NCBI GenBank assembly: GCA_039030015.1
Contig: JBCCEZ010000017.1
Span: 1 to 64,000 of the forward strand
DNA from: UBA2589 sp039030015
GTDB taxonomy: Bacteria > Gemmatimonadota > Gemmatimonadetes > Longimicrobiales > Gaopeijiaceae
Reading direction: 5' to 3'
DNA length: 64,000 bases
The notes under the pieces are model-generated. The model saw nothing but the letters and a program-made list of their open reading frames with translations, had not been told where the DNA came from and did no database searches. Position 1 is the stretch's first letter, and every line of letters starts with the position of its first letter. Of the stretch, positions 1 through 8,962 are shown in pieces. The position numbers were made by a program, and so were the translations under genes.

Positions 1-849
1 ACCATCCTGATGGGCCTCCGGCGGAACACCTCGCTCGATGTCGTACGCCGACGTGGAAAGCGAACCCCACACGCCCTCATCGGCCCGGTAGCGGGCCGTA
101 AAGAAGCCATCGACCCGGCGCACGTCGCTGTTCAAGCGCCGATCGCCGTCGGCAAGGAACTGTCCCCGAAGCTCCGGGTCGCTCAACGCCGCACCGGCCA
201 CGGGCAAACCGTTCCGATCCTGGAAGCCGAGGCCGCCGCGGAAGACCCACTGATGGTCCCGTTCGTCGACCAGAGCGCCCCCGCTGAGGGCGAGGTTCGT
301 CGCCCCCGTGTGGTCCATCGAAAGTCCCACGCTGACGGGAGCGACCGCCCCTACCCGCCGTTCGGCCCGCGCTACGTCGACCTCGACGACACCACCGAGC
401 GTGTTCGGCCCGTAGAGGACTGAGGACAGACCTCTCACGAGGGTCACGTTGCGAGCTGCGGTCAGGGGGATGATCGACAAATCAGTCCGATGATCCCAGC
501 CGACGGTCAGCGGCACCCCATCCATGAGAATGGCCACCTGACGGTCCTCGGATCCCCGGAGCGCCGGCTGCATCTCACCCCGGCTGTTCTGCCGAATCTG
601 GATCAGCGGCATCGCCCGCAGCACCTCTTCCATCGTCGGCGCAGGGATCGCGCCGAGCGAGTCCAGATCGATCACCACACTGCTCGACCCGCCACTCGTA
701 AGCGCAGGCTTGGCGACGGAGACGGTGATGCCGCCCAACTGCACGGAGTCGGCGGCCACAGAGTCCGGCGGGTTTTGAGCCTCCACGGCTTCGGCGCCGA
801 AGGCCAAGGCGAGGGCCACGGCGACGGGAATACGAAGTCGGGTCGACAC
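1..849 (-). CDS. TonB-dependent receptor, N-terminal part (cut by window edge)
   Basis: This is the first 283 codons of an outer-membrane TonB-dependent receptor that runs off the left edge. It starts at a GTG (849) and opens with a signal peptide (about residues 1-25, ending near VEAQ). A plug domain follows (about 40-150), with the family motifs ALRGSEDRQVAILMDGVPL and SVLYGPNTLGGVVEV, and the beginning of the barrel comes after. The frame is continuous to base 1. The family imports siderophores, cobalamin, glycans or other large ligands across the outer membrane using TonB energy. The substrate cannot be told from this fragment. It is transcribed divergently from the aminotransferase operon at 1021. 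Confidence 0.9.
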   Translation of the reverse strand, partial: MSTRLRIPVAVALALAFGAEAVEAQNPPDSVAADSVQLGGITVSVAKPALTSGGSSSVVIDLDSLGAIPAPTMEEVLRAMPLIQIRQNSRGEMQPALRGSEDRQVAILMDGVPLTVGWDHRTDLSIIPLTAARNVTLVRGLSSVLYGPNTLGGVVEVDVARAERRVGAVAPVSVGLSMDHTGATNLALSGGALVDERDHQWVFRGGLGFQDRNGLPVAGAALSDPELRGQFLADGDRRLNSDVRRVDGFFTARYRADEGVWGSLSTSAYDIERGVPPEAHQDG

Positions 850-1020
850 GCGAGTGAGGAACAGAGGGAGAGGGTTCGAAGCGGTATGTATGGCCCGAAA
901 CGTCGTTTGTTCCCCCGAACGGCGGCAACGATCTCGAGCCCCATGAAGGGCACCCGAACCTCTGCTGGTGTTGAGGCGATTCGCCCCGTATGCTGAGGCG
1001 ATCCTGACTTTGGAGGCCCA

Positions 1021-2331
1021 ATGCTGAACCGTCGTTCCTTCCTCGGTACGGTGTCCCTTCCCGCCGCGGCCGCCGCCAGTGGCTTCGCCTTCCGCCCCAC
1101 CGAGCTTCGTGCCGATGCCCTCCATATCGCTATGAGCTTGGCCCGGCACCCCGGTTCGGCCGCCGATGTCGTCGACGACGAGGACTTCTGGTTCGAGGTC
1201 CAGGGCGCGTTTACGGTCGACCGGACCCTCGTGAACCTGAACAACGGTGGCGTGAGCCCAGCGCCGAAGCTCGTCCAGGACGCCATGAAGCGGCATCAGG
1301 ACTACTCGAACCTGGCTCCCACCTACACGATGTGGCAGATCCTCGAGCCACAGCGGGAAGGCACGAGAGAACGCATGGCCCGAGCGTGGGGCGTCGACGC
1401 GGAAGAGGTCGCATTCACGCGAAACGCATCAGAGAGCCTGCAGACCCTGCAATTGGGCATCGATCTGCAGCGGGGAGACGAGGTTCTTACGACGACCCAA
1501 GACTACGGGCGGATGATCACGACCTTCCGGCAACGTGAGCGCCGAGAAGGCATCGTGCTGAAACAGATCCAAATCCCGGTGCCCGCCGAGGATCCGGCGG
1601 AGGTCGTACGGCTCTTCGAAGAGGCCATCACGCCACGTACCCGAATGATCCTGGCGTGCCACATGATCAATCTGACTGGGCAGATCCTCCCCGTCACCGA
1701 ACTCACGGCGATGGCGCGTCGGCACGGGATCCCGCTCGTGATCGACGGGGCACATTCGCTCGCCCATTTCGACTTCGACCTCGGTGAGCTCGACGTCGAC
1801 AACTACTCGTCGAGCCTTCACAAGTGGCTCTTCGCGCCGCACGGGACCGGCTTCCTGTATGTGCGTAGAGACAAGATCGAGGACGTGTGGCCCCTGATGG
1901 CCGCCCCGGAGGCCAAGGACGACGACATCCGGAAGTTCGAGGAGATCGGCACGCACCCCGAGGCGCCGTACCTCTGTATCGGGGAAGCGTTGACCTTCCA
2001 CGAAGGGCTGGGGCCGGCCCGCAAGACGGCGCGGCTCGTGTATCTGCGCGACTACTGGGCTAAACCGCTGCTGGAGCACGACAACATCCGGCTCCACACG
2101 AGTCTCGAACCGGGCTTCGCCTGCGGGATCGCGAACGTCGAGGTGGTCGGAGTCGAACCGAACGCCCTCCGGGACTACCTCTGGGACGAGCACCGCATCA
2201 TCACGGTGAGTATCAACCACGCGGAGTTTCAGGGGCTGCGCATCAGCCCGAGTGTGTACACGACCCTGCCGGAGCTCGACCGCTTCGTCGACGTGATGAG
2301 CCACGTCGCGCGGAACGGGATTCCTACCTGA
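1021..2331 (+). CDS. Tat-exported class V aminotransferase (isopenicillin N epimerase-like)
   Basis: A 436-residue PLP enzyme of the class V aminotransferase / cysteine desulfurase fold. The N-terminus carries a twin-arginine signal (NRRSFLG followed by an Ala-rich stretch), so the folded holoenzyme is probably exported. The PLP aspartate lies in LVIDGAHSL, and the Schiff-base lysine in SSSLHKWLFAPHGTG (about residue 269). A good ribosome site (GGAGG, 1012-1016) supports the ATG, and a TATGCT hexamer at 989-994 could be a -10. It is first in an operon with an S9 peptidase (11 nt gap) and a thioredoxin-like protein. The neighbours suggest processing of peptides or amino-acid derivatives in the envelope, but the substrate is unknown. 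Confidence 0.85.
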   Translation: MLNRRSFLGTVSLPAAAAASGFAFRPTELRADALHIAMSLARHPGSAADVVDDEDFWFEVQGAFTVDRTLVNLNNGGVSPAPKLVQDAMKRHQDYSNLAPTYTMWQILEPQREGTRERMARAWGVDAEEVAFTRNASESLQTLQLGIDLQRGDEVLTTTQDYGRMITTFRQRERREGIVLKQIQIPVPAEDPAEVVRLFEEAITPRTRMILACHMINLTGQILPVTELTAMARRHGIPLVIDGAHSLAHFDFDLGELDVDNYSSSLHKWLFAPHGTGFLYVRRDKIEDVWPLMAAPEAKDDDIRKFEEIGTHPEAPYLCIGEALTFHEGLGPARKTARLVYLRDYWAKPLLEHDNIRLHTSLEPGFACGIANVEVVGVEPNALRDYLWDEHRIITVSINHAEFQGLRISPSVYTTLPELDRFVDVMSHVARNGIPT

Positions 2332-2342
2332 TCGGAGACACC

Positions 2343-4424
2343 ATGCGCGTCGCGGCAGCCGCCCTCCTCGCCTTCGTGAGCCTCGCGGGAGGGACGGCCG
2401 CACAGGCGCCCTTCGACGTCGAAGCCGTGATGTCCTACTCCTTCGCGTCGGGCCTCGTCGGGTCTCCGTCCGGCGAGCGGATCGCCTGGATCGAAAACGT
2501 CGAAGGGGAGCGGAACGTGTGGGTTGCCGAGCACCCCGAGTGGAACGGCTCACCCATCACATCGTTTCGAGGTGACGACGGTCAAGAGGTTTCCTCCCTG
2601 AGCTTTAGCGCGGACGACGATCACGTCTACTTCGTGCGCGGCGGAGCGCCGAACCGAGCCGGTGAGGTACCCGATCCACGCTTCACCCCCGAGCAGGAGG
2701 GGCGCGCCGTCTGGCGCGTTCCCGTCGCGGGCGGCGCTCCGGAGGAAGTCGCTCAAGCCGGTTCGTTCACGTTGTCCCCCGACGGGACGGCGGTCGTCTG
2801 GGGGGCGGGCCGCGACATCATGCTCCTCGAGCTGGCCGACGGGGCCGAACCGTCTCGCCTGGCCCGGATTCGCGGGGGGGCGGGTTCCTTCCGTTGGGCC
2901 CCGGACGGAGGCCGTATCGCCTTCGTGAGCGCCCGAGGCGACCACGCGTTCGTCGGGATCGTCGAACGCAGCGACGGTACGGTCCGTTACCTCGACCCGA
3001 GTGTAGCGAACGACTCCAATCCCGCGTGGAGCCCGGACGGGAGCGAGATCGCCTTCCTGCGCGTCCCCAACGAACGGGTCGTGCATATGTTCGCCCCGCG
3101 ACGAGAGGCCCTGCCCTTCTCGATACGCGTCGTGGAGGTCGGATCCGGGTCGGCGCGGGAGATCTTCAGGGCCCGCAACGGTGTGGGCAGCGTCTTCAGC
3201 GGGGTGACCGCCTCCAACCAGCTGTTGTGGGGCGCGGACGACCGAATCGTCTTCCCCTGGGAGGGCGACGGCTGGAAGCACCTGTACAGCGTGCCTGCAG
3301 CCGGAGGCGAAGCCCAGCGGATCACACCGGGCGAAGGCGAAGTCCAGCATGCCTCGATGTCGGCAGATCGGACCGCCGTGCTCTTCGACTCGAACGCCGA
3401 CGACATCGAGCGGAAGCACGCCTGGCGTGTGCCGGTAGGGGGCGGTGCAGCGGAGCTCCTGACTCCAGGCACCGGCGTCGAATGGAATCCGATCCAGCTC
3501 GCCGAGGGCGCGGTGGCGTACCAGGCCTCGACGTGGTCCGACCCGGCGCATACCGAGGTCGTCGTCGATGGGCGGCGCATTCGAGCCAGCCCGGAGGTGC
3601 CCGCGAGCTTCCCTCGTGCGCGCATGGTCGAGCCCGAGGCGATCCACTTCACAGCCGCGGACGGGATGTCGATCCCAGGCCAACTCTTCGTCCCGCCCGA
3701 CCTCCAGCCCGGCCAGCGCCGGCCTGCGGTGTTGTTCTTCCACGGCGGCTCCCGCCGTCAGATGCTGCTCGGCTTCCACCACCGCGGCTACTACCACGGC
3801 TCGTTCGCGATGAACCAGCTCCTGGCCAACGCCGGATACGTGGTCCTGTCGGTGAACTACCGGTCCGGCATCGGCTACGGGATGGAGTTCCGCGAGGCGC
3901 TCGAGTACGGAGCGACCGGGGCGAGCGAATTCAACGACGTCGTCGGAGCAGGCCTGTACCTCCAATCCCGGGACGACGTCGATCCGGAGCGGATCGGCCT
4001 ATGGGGAGGCTCGTACGGCGGCTATCTCACGGCACTGGGGCTGGCTCGGGCATCCCACTTGTTCAAGGCCGGCGTAGACATCCACGGCGTTCACGACTGG
4101 AACGTGGTGATCAACGGCTTCCGCCCCTCGTACGAGCCTGAGGACTACCCCGAATTCGCGGAGCTGGCCTACGCATCGTCCCCGATGGCCTTCCTCGACG
4201 GTTGGCGCTCTCCGGTCCTCCTCATCCACGGAGACGACGACCGGAACGTCCCCTTCAGCGAAACGGTCGATCTCGCGGAGTCGTTGTCCCGTCGGGGCGT
4301 CGAATACGAACAACTCGTCTTCCCTGATGAGGTCCACGGCTTTCTCTTACACGAGAACTGGGTGCGAGCCTTCGAGGCGACGCTCTCCTTCTTCGACCGA
4401 AAGCTCACACGCCCGGTGTCCTAG
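2343..4424 (+). CDS. S9 family (prolyl oligopeptidase / DPP IV-like) peptidase
   Basis: A 693-residue secreted serine peptidase. A signal peptide (about 1-20, ending GTAAQA) is followed by a beta-propeller built from WD/PD40-like repeats (about 30-400, with repeated SPDG and APDG blades). A C-terminal alpha/beta hydrolase domain follows (about 430-690). The catalytic serine is in GLWGGSYGGYL, the aspartate in HGDDDRNVP and the histidine in DEVHGFLL, the usual S9 order. Such enzymes cleave short peptides, often after proline. It lies 11 nt after the aminotransferase and 24 nt before the thioredoxin-like gene, so the three are probably one transcript. Confidence 0.93.
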   Translation: MRVAAAALLAFVSLAGGTAAQAPFDVEAVMSYSFASGLVGSPSGERIAWIENVEGERNVWVAEHPEWNGSPITSFRGDDGQEVSSLSFSADDDHVYFVRGGAPNRAGEVPDPRFTPEQEGRAVWRVPVAGGAPEEVAQAGSFTLSPDGTAVVWGAGRDIMLLELADGAEPSRLARIRGGAGSFRWAPDGGRIAFVSARGDHAFVGIVERSDGTVRYLDPSVANDSNPAWSPDGSEIAFLRVPNERVVHMFAPRREALPFSIRVVEVGSGSAREIFRARNGVGSVFSGVTASNQLLWGADDRIVFPWEGDGWKHLYSVPAAGGEAQRITPGEGEVQHASMSADRTAVLFDSNADDIERKHAWRVPVGGGAAELLTPGTGVEWNPIQLAEGAVAYQASTWSDPAHTEVVVDGRRIRASPEVPASFPRARMVEPEAIHFTAADGMSIPGQLFVPPDLQPGQRRPAVLFFHGGSRRQMLLGFHHRGYYHGSFAMNQLLANAGYVVLSVNYRSGIGYGMEFREALEYGATGASEFNDVVGAGLYLQSRDDVDPERIGLWGGSYGGYLTALGLARASHLFKAGVDIHGVHDWNVVINGFRPSYEPEDYPEFAELAYASSPMAFLDGWRSPVLLIHGDDDRNVPFSETVDLAESLSRRGVEYEQLVFPDEVHGFLLHENWVRAFEATLSFFDRKLTRPVS

Positions 4425-4448
4425 ACCGGGCCTTCTGGGAACTCCACG

Positions 4449-5087
4449 ATGCTGAACGCCCTCGCCTTCGCCGGCCTGATCCTCTTCGGAGCGGATCGCC
4501 CCCTCGTCTGTGCACCCGAGGCCACGGGACCCGTGGACGACGATCTCCGCGTGATCTTCGAGCAGGGGCGCAGCTACACCGACTTCCTCGACAACGCGAC
4601 ACGTCGCGCCGAGCTCTGGCACGGCAACACCGAGAAGGCCGAGGAAATCGACGCGGCCCTGGTCGAACGGGCCCGTGCGGTCGGCGGAACCTGGTACTTC
4701 CTCGCCGTCGCGGTCGACTCGTGTTCCGACTCCGTGAGCACGATCCCGTACCTCGCCGAGCTCGTCGCCCAGGTCCCCGGCCTCGACATGCGGATCGTCG
4801 ATTCGACCGTCGGCCGAGAGATCATGGAGAGCCATCGGACCCCGGACGGGCGGGCAGCGACGCCGACGGTCCTGCTGCTGAACACCGCGTACGAAGAAGC
4901 CGGTTGCTTCATCGAGCGGCCGCTGACCCTCCAGACGTGGATCCTGGAGAACGACGAGTTGCCCAGTGAGCAGGTGTACCAGGAGAAGATGGAGTGGTAC
5001 GCCACGGACTCCGGCCACGAGACGGTCGAAACCTTCGTCGAGATGCTGGAAGCGGCCGCCGCGGGGAGCGAAGCCGTCTGCCGATAG
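4449..5087 (+). CDS. thioredoxin-like protein with monothiol CSDS site
   Basis: A 212-residue protein resembling the thioredoxin-family proteins of about 200 residues with a WYFLAVAVDSCSDS-type motif. The position of the usual CxxC active site reads C-S-D-S, so only one redox cysteine is present. A cis-proline-like ATPTVLLL segment follows, as in thioredoxin folds. The N-terminus (LNALAFAGLILFGA) is hydrophobic and may be a short signal or anchor. It is the last gene of the 1021-5087 operon, and a hairpin with a T-rich tail lies right after it. Function is not known; a monothiol or disulfide-sensing role is inference. Confidence 0.7.
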   Translation: MLNALAFAGLILFGADRPLVCAPEATGPVDDDLRVIFEQGRSYTDFLDNATRRAELWHGNTEKAEEIDAALVERARAVGGTWYFLAVAVDSCSDSVSTIPYLAELVAQVPGLDMRIVDSTVGREIMESHRTPDGRAATPTVLLLNTAYEEAGCFIERPLTLQTWILENDELPSEQVYQEKMEWYATDSGHETVETFVEMLEAAAAGSEAVCR

Positions 5088-5108
5088 CGTCAAACCGGCG
5101 GTAGAAGC

Positions 5109-5150
5109 GGGGCGGAACTACTGGGAGACCTGGTTCCGCCCCTTCTTCTT
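5109..5150 (+). terminator. intrinsic terminator after the aminotransferase-S9-thioredoxin operon
   Basis: A perfect 10-bp stem (GGGGCGGAAC at 5109-5118 with its complement at 5133-5142) and a 14-nt loop are followed on the plus strand by TTCTTCTT. It overlaps the 3' end of the convergent diguanylate cyclase gene, so its sequence is also coding on the other strand. Confidence 0.6.
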
Positions 5151-6299
5151 GGCTCGGTACAGCGCCTGGTCGGCCCTCTTCAACACCACCTCGTACGGGT
5201 CCTTCCCATCGGTGCTCGCCACACCAAGGCTGATCGTGACCTGGAGCTCCTTCGACTTGCGGATCTCTGTCGTCCCGTCGGGGCGATCCCGAGGGCGTTT
5301 CCACGACCGGATGTGGAAACGGGCGTCCTGAATGTTCTCTCGAATCGCCTCGAGGTGGTCCATCGCCTGCTCACGGGTGCGCCCCGGAAAGAGTAGCGTG
5401 AACTCCTCCCCGCCGTAGCGGTACGCGCGCCCGCCTCCGGGCCCCCTCTGCAAGCGGGAGGCGACGAGCTTCAGGACCTGATCTCCGACGTCGTGTCCGT
5501 GCTTGTCGTTGAACTTCTTGAAGTGATCCACGTCCACCATCGCGATCGCGTACGTGCCTTTGGCACCGTCCAGATACTGCATCAGGGCTCGGCGACCCGG
5601 CAGCCCGGTGAGCTCGTCTCGGTAGGCGAGCACGTACGACGTCTCGACGATCCCCAGCGTGAGGGTCAGGCCGCTCGCCATGACGAAGAGCGCGGACCCC
5701 GCGCGGCCCATCTCCGGATGCATCGCCACGAGGAGTAGGAGCACGGCCCATACGAAGGATCGCTCGACGGGCCCCCGGTACCGGTGAAAGCCGTACGCGA
5801 CGCCGAGCAGGGCCAGCCCGGTCACGACAAGCGTGAGCAGGGGGTACCCGGGCCACACGACGTTTTCGAGCGGTAAGACCTTCAGATTCGTCGCAAAGTT
5901 CTGGACCCGCTCGTATCCGGCGAAGTACAGCCCTCCGATCGCGGCGACCACGCTCACGATGACCGCCTGAATCACGCCGATCTGCGACGCGACCCCGCGA
6001 TCCCGCACGACACCGAGCATCCCCATCAGCAAGATCACGACCGTACCGAGTCCCATCAGGAGCTCGACCGGGTTGGGGCTCCCCACGATCGCGATATCCA
6101 TCCACGCCAGAATCGTGAGCGCGATGAAGGCACGACTCCGATAGAAGACCCAGGCCAACGCCAACCCGGCTCCGTACGCCACGAGCCCGTACGTCTCGGC
6201 GAAGTTCTCGACGTACTCGTCCGACGCGAGGGACATGAAGCCAATCGCCAGCAGCAGCACGGCACCGCCAGGCAACAGGGCGCGAAGGGCGCGGATCAA
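5118..6299 (-). CDS. membrane diguanylate cyclase (GGDEF domain)
   Basis: The N-terminal half holds about six to eight transmembrane segments. It is followed by a GGDEF domain (about the last 170 residues) with an intact YGGEEF active loop, so c-di-GMP synthesis is expected. The signature DVDHFKKFND precedes it. The frame stays open up to a GTG at 6431, but the extra 44 residues are low-complexity, Arg/Ser-rich and have no ribosome site. A TTG at 6299 places the start right before the first membrane helix (RALRALLPGG), so I chose it with limited confidence. The gene is convergent with the 1021-5087 operon and divergent from marC. Confidence 0.85.
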   Translation of the reverse strand: MIRALRALLPGGAVLLLAIGFMSLASDEYVENFAETYGLVAYGAGLALAWVFYRSRAFIALTILAWMDIAIVGSPNPVELLMGLGTVVILLMGMLGVVRDRGVASQIGVIQAVIVSVVAAIGGLYFAGYERVQNFATNLKVLPLENVVWPGYPLLTLVVTGLALLGVAYGFHRYRGPVERSFVWAVLLLLVAMHPEMGRAGSALFVMASGLTLTLGIVETSYVLAYRDELTGLPGRRALMQYLDGAKGTYAIAMVDVDHFKKFNDKHGHDVGDQVLKLVASRLQRGPGGGRAYRYGGEEFTLLFPGRTREQAMDHLEAIRENIQDARFHIRSWKRPRDRPDGTTEIRKSKELQVTISLGVASTDGKDPYEVVLKRADQALYRAKKKGRNQVSQ

Positions 6300-6451
6300 A
6301 TCAGGTCGAGGGGCTGTCGGAGAGCGTCGGCCCGGACAAAGTAGAGATCGGCCGGGGCCGGAGGAAGCAAGACGTTGAGGAGATTGATCGGACCCGCTCT
6401 TTCCGGTAGCCTTCCGCGCCTTCAGATGCACCTGCGTCGCGGAGCGGCTCC

Positions 6452-7093
6452 ATGGCCGAATTCGTGCTCTTTTTCGCCTCTCTCTTCTCGATCGTCAATC
6501 CGTTCTCGGCGATCCCGACCTTCGTCAGCCTCACCGGGCACGTCCCGCCCAAGGAGCGGCGGGGGATGATCACTCAAACGGCGACCGCCGTCTTCGTGAT
6601 CCTCGCCCTGTCGTACTTCACCGGGCAGGGGCTCCTACGCTTCTTCTCGATCAGCGTGTCGTCGCTCCGGGTGGCCGGTGGTCTCGTCATCTTCAGCATG
6701 GCCTGGTCGATGCTCCAGGCACGCATCAGTCCGCAGAAGCAGACAGCGGCCGAGCGGGCCGAGGCCAAGGCCGAGACCGGCGACCGGGCCATCGCGGTCG
6801 TTCCGTTGGCGATGCCGCTTCTGGCTGGACCGGGTGCGATCTCGCTCATGATCATCGCCGCCGGGCAGGCCGAGGGGCTCCAAGACCACGTGCTCGTGAT
6901 CTTGGCGGCGGCACTGCTCGCCACGATTGCGTGGACGATCCTCCAGGCGGCCGGACCGATCGCGAAAGGGTTGGGCACGACCGGGATGAACGTCGCCACG
7001 CGCTTCATGGGGCTGATCCTCGCGGCTACCGCGGTCGAGTTCATCACGTCGGGACTGTCCGAGATCTTCCCAGGGTGGGCCATCGGCTCGTGA
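6452..7093 (+). CDS. MarC/NAAT family inner-membrane protein
   Basis: A 213-residue polytopic membrane protein of the MarC family, with about six helices. The N-terminus (FASLFSIVNPFSAIPTFVSL) is the family signature. The internal AVVPLAMPLLAGPGAISLMI and the C-terminal MGLILAATAVEFITSGL match the second half. Its biochemical role is unsettled, although distant relatives move neutral amino acids. Its stop codon overlaps the GTG of the next gene by 4 nt (GTGA at 7090-7093), which implies coupled translation. Confidence 0.92.
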   Translation: MAEFVLFFASLFSIVNPFSAIPTFVSLTGHVPPKERRGMITQTATAVFVILALSYFTGQGLLRFFSISVSSLRVAGGLVIFSMAWSMLQARISPQKQTAAERAEAKAETGDRAIAVVPLAMPLLAGPGAISLMIIAAGQAEGLQDHVLVILAAALLATIAWTILQAAGPIAKGLGTTGMNVATRFMGLILAATAVEFITSGLSEIFPGWAIGS

Positions 7094-8853
7094 GGCACTG
7101 CGACACCGGTGTGGCGTGGGGGGTCGGGCTGGCCTCTGCGGTCGGAGCGCTCACCGGGATCCGAGCGATCGCCTCCGTAACGGCGGGCGGGCCCACACCC
7201 CTCCTTCGCACAGAGACCCTTCCCCGGGTCGACCACGGGCTCGCGTGGACGGACGGGGCGCTCTGGCCGGCGGACTTCCAGATGATCGGGTCGGACGCGC
7301 TGGTCCGGTCGCTGGTGGTCATGGCCTCGTGCGTCCTGATCGTGGCGTTGTTGAACACGGTCGTCCTCCTCGCGGAGGGAGCATCGGGGCGACGGCAGCG
7401 CGAAGCCGTCCGGCTGGCGCTCGGCATCGCCCCCCGAGCGCACCTTCGGGCGTTGCTCCGGCCGATTGCCGTCATCGGGGGGGCCGCAGCGGGGCTCGGT
7501 GTGGTCGCTGGGCTGGCCGCGGGCTCGGCGATGCGCGCCAGTTGGCCCGGTTCCCTGGCACCGTTGGCGTCGGGAGCGCCCGGGGCGATCGATACCATCG
7601 TCGGACTGATCCTGGCCGTGTGCGTCGTCGTCGGGGCACAGTCGTCCGGACTCCGCTACGTGCGACGTCCGGGAGCGGCGGCGAGCCTACTCCGCAGCGG
7701 TGGTCGGGCCGGCGACGAGCCGGCGGCCGTCTTCGCGCGGAGCGCCCTCTCCGTGGCCCACGTCGCCGTCGCTGCCTCGGCTCTTCTGGTGGCCCTCCTC
7801 AGTCGGGCCACTTTGCCCGATCCGGTCGAGTCCGGACCATCGGACGAGACGCGCGTGCTGGCCCTGTCCGGTACATCCGACCGACCGCTCGGCAGCCTAC
7901 TCGGGGAGCTCCGCGAGGCCGAGGGCGTGACCTCCGTCAGCGACTCGGCCCCGGGGGCCCTGGTGGGCCTCGGACTGCGAGATCTCGTGGTCACGGAGTG
8001 CGGGAACTGCTGGCGAAGCATGCTCCCCGCCCCTCTCTGGAGCGCCCTCGCGGATCATCACGTCGTGGGGCCCGATTGGTTCGACCACGCGGGAGTCGAG
8101 ATCGTGGCCGGTCGGACCTTCGCTGAAGTCGATGCGACCGAGATCGGCCCGGTGGCTGTGGTGGACGAACTCTTGGCAGCCACCGCCTTCGAAGACGGCG
8201 AAGCGATCGGCCGGAGGCTTCGAGTGGGGCGTGACTACGAGACGTGGTACACCGTGATCGGGATCGTCGCCGACCACTCGCGCCCCGTAGTGGGGGAAGA
8301 TGGCCGTCGCGAGACGGTCTACCTGTCGAGTAGGCAGCTCCACGTTCAGGATCCACGCGTGATCCTTCGCGCGTCCGATGACGGGCTGGACGAAGCAATG
8401 AGAATCGTCGAGGCCGCCGGGATGGAGGTGACGTTCGCGGGAGGGCTCTCGGAGTACAGGATGCGCCATTCCGACGCCTTTCGATGGCTCGGTGTCGTCG
8501 GCTCGGTGCTCGCGCTCCTCGCCCTCCTTCTCGCGGGCCACGGCACGTGGATGGCATCCCTTCAGTCCACACGGAGACGACGCGCCGAATTCGCGCTGCG
8601 TCAGGCCGTGGGGGCGAAACCCGGCGACCTCATCGCCCTCGCGCTGAAAGAGCGCATCGGCATCGTCGCGTGGGGACTCCTGGGCTTCGCCCTGTTGGGT
8701 ACCACCCTGTCGGCGCTGATGCTGAGCGAGTCGTCGGTCGGCGTCGCCCCCTATCTGTGGGCGGCGACATGCGTGTCGGTTCTCTCGATCGGATCGGCCG
8801 TGCACGCCGCCGTCGAGTCGACCCGTACGCGCCCAGGCACCGTGCTCGACTGA
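7090..8853 (+). CDS. orphan MacB/FtsX-type permease, shortened at the N-terminus
   Basis: A 587-residue membrane protein related to the acidobacterial duplicated orphan permeases. The first half has FtsX-type helices (about residues 75-200) but no extracytoplasmic domain in front. The second half has a periplasmic MacB-like domain (about 250-470) and a final FtsX domain (about 485-587, with RRRAEFALRQAVGA, the family coupling helix). The start is a GTG inside the marC stop (GTGA). The open frame extends upstream to 6931, but that part is a marC shadow. No ATPase gene is adjacent, so either an unlinked ATPase serves it or it works without one. Confidence 0.75.
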   Translation: MRHCDTGVAWGVGLASAVGALTGIRAIASVTAGGPTPLLRTETLPRVDHGLAWTDGALWPADFQMIGSDALVRSLVVMASCVLIVALLNTVVLLAEGASGRRQREAVRLALGIAPRAHLRALLRPIAVIGGAAAGLGVVAGLAAGSAMRASWPGSLAPLASGAPGAIDTIVGLILAVCVVVGAQSSGLRYVRRPGAAASLLRSGGRAGDEPAAVFARSALSVAHVAVAASALLVALLSRATLPDPVESGPSDETRVLALSGTSDRPLGSLLGELREAEGVTSVSDSAPGALVGLGLRDLVVTECGNCWRSMLPAPLWSALADHHVVGPDWFDHAGVEIVAGRTFAEVDATEIGPVAVVDELLAATAFEDGEAIGRRLRVGRDYETWYTVIGIVADHSRPVVGEDGRRETVYLSSRQLHVQDPRVILRASDDGLDEAMRIVEAAGMEVTFAGGLSEYRMRHSDAFRWLGVVGSVLALLALLLAGHGTWMASLQSTRRRRAEFALRQAVGAKPGDLIALALKERIGIVAWGLLGFALLGTTLSALMLSESSVGVAPYLWAATCVSVLSIGSAVHAAVESTRTRPGTVLD

Positions 8854-8962
8854 CGCCCGGGGCGGCCAGACACGGAACCGGATTCGGGAAGAAGGTGTTC
8901 GTTACCCAAACGCAGCACCTACGTTGGACCACACTCCCGAATCGAGACCGCCGGAGCATCCG

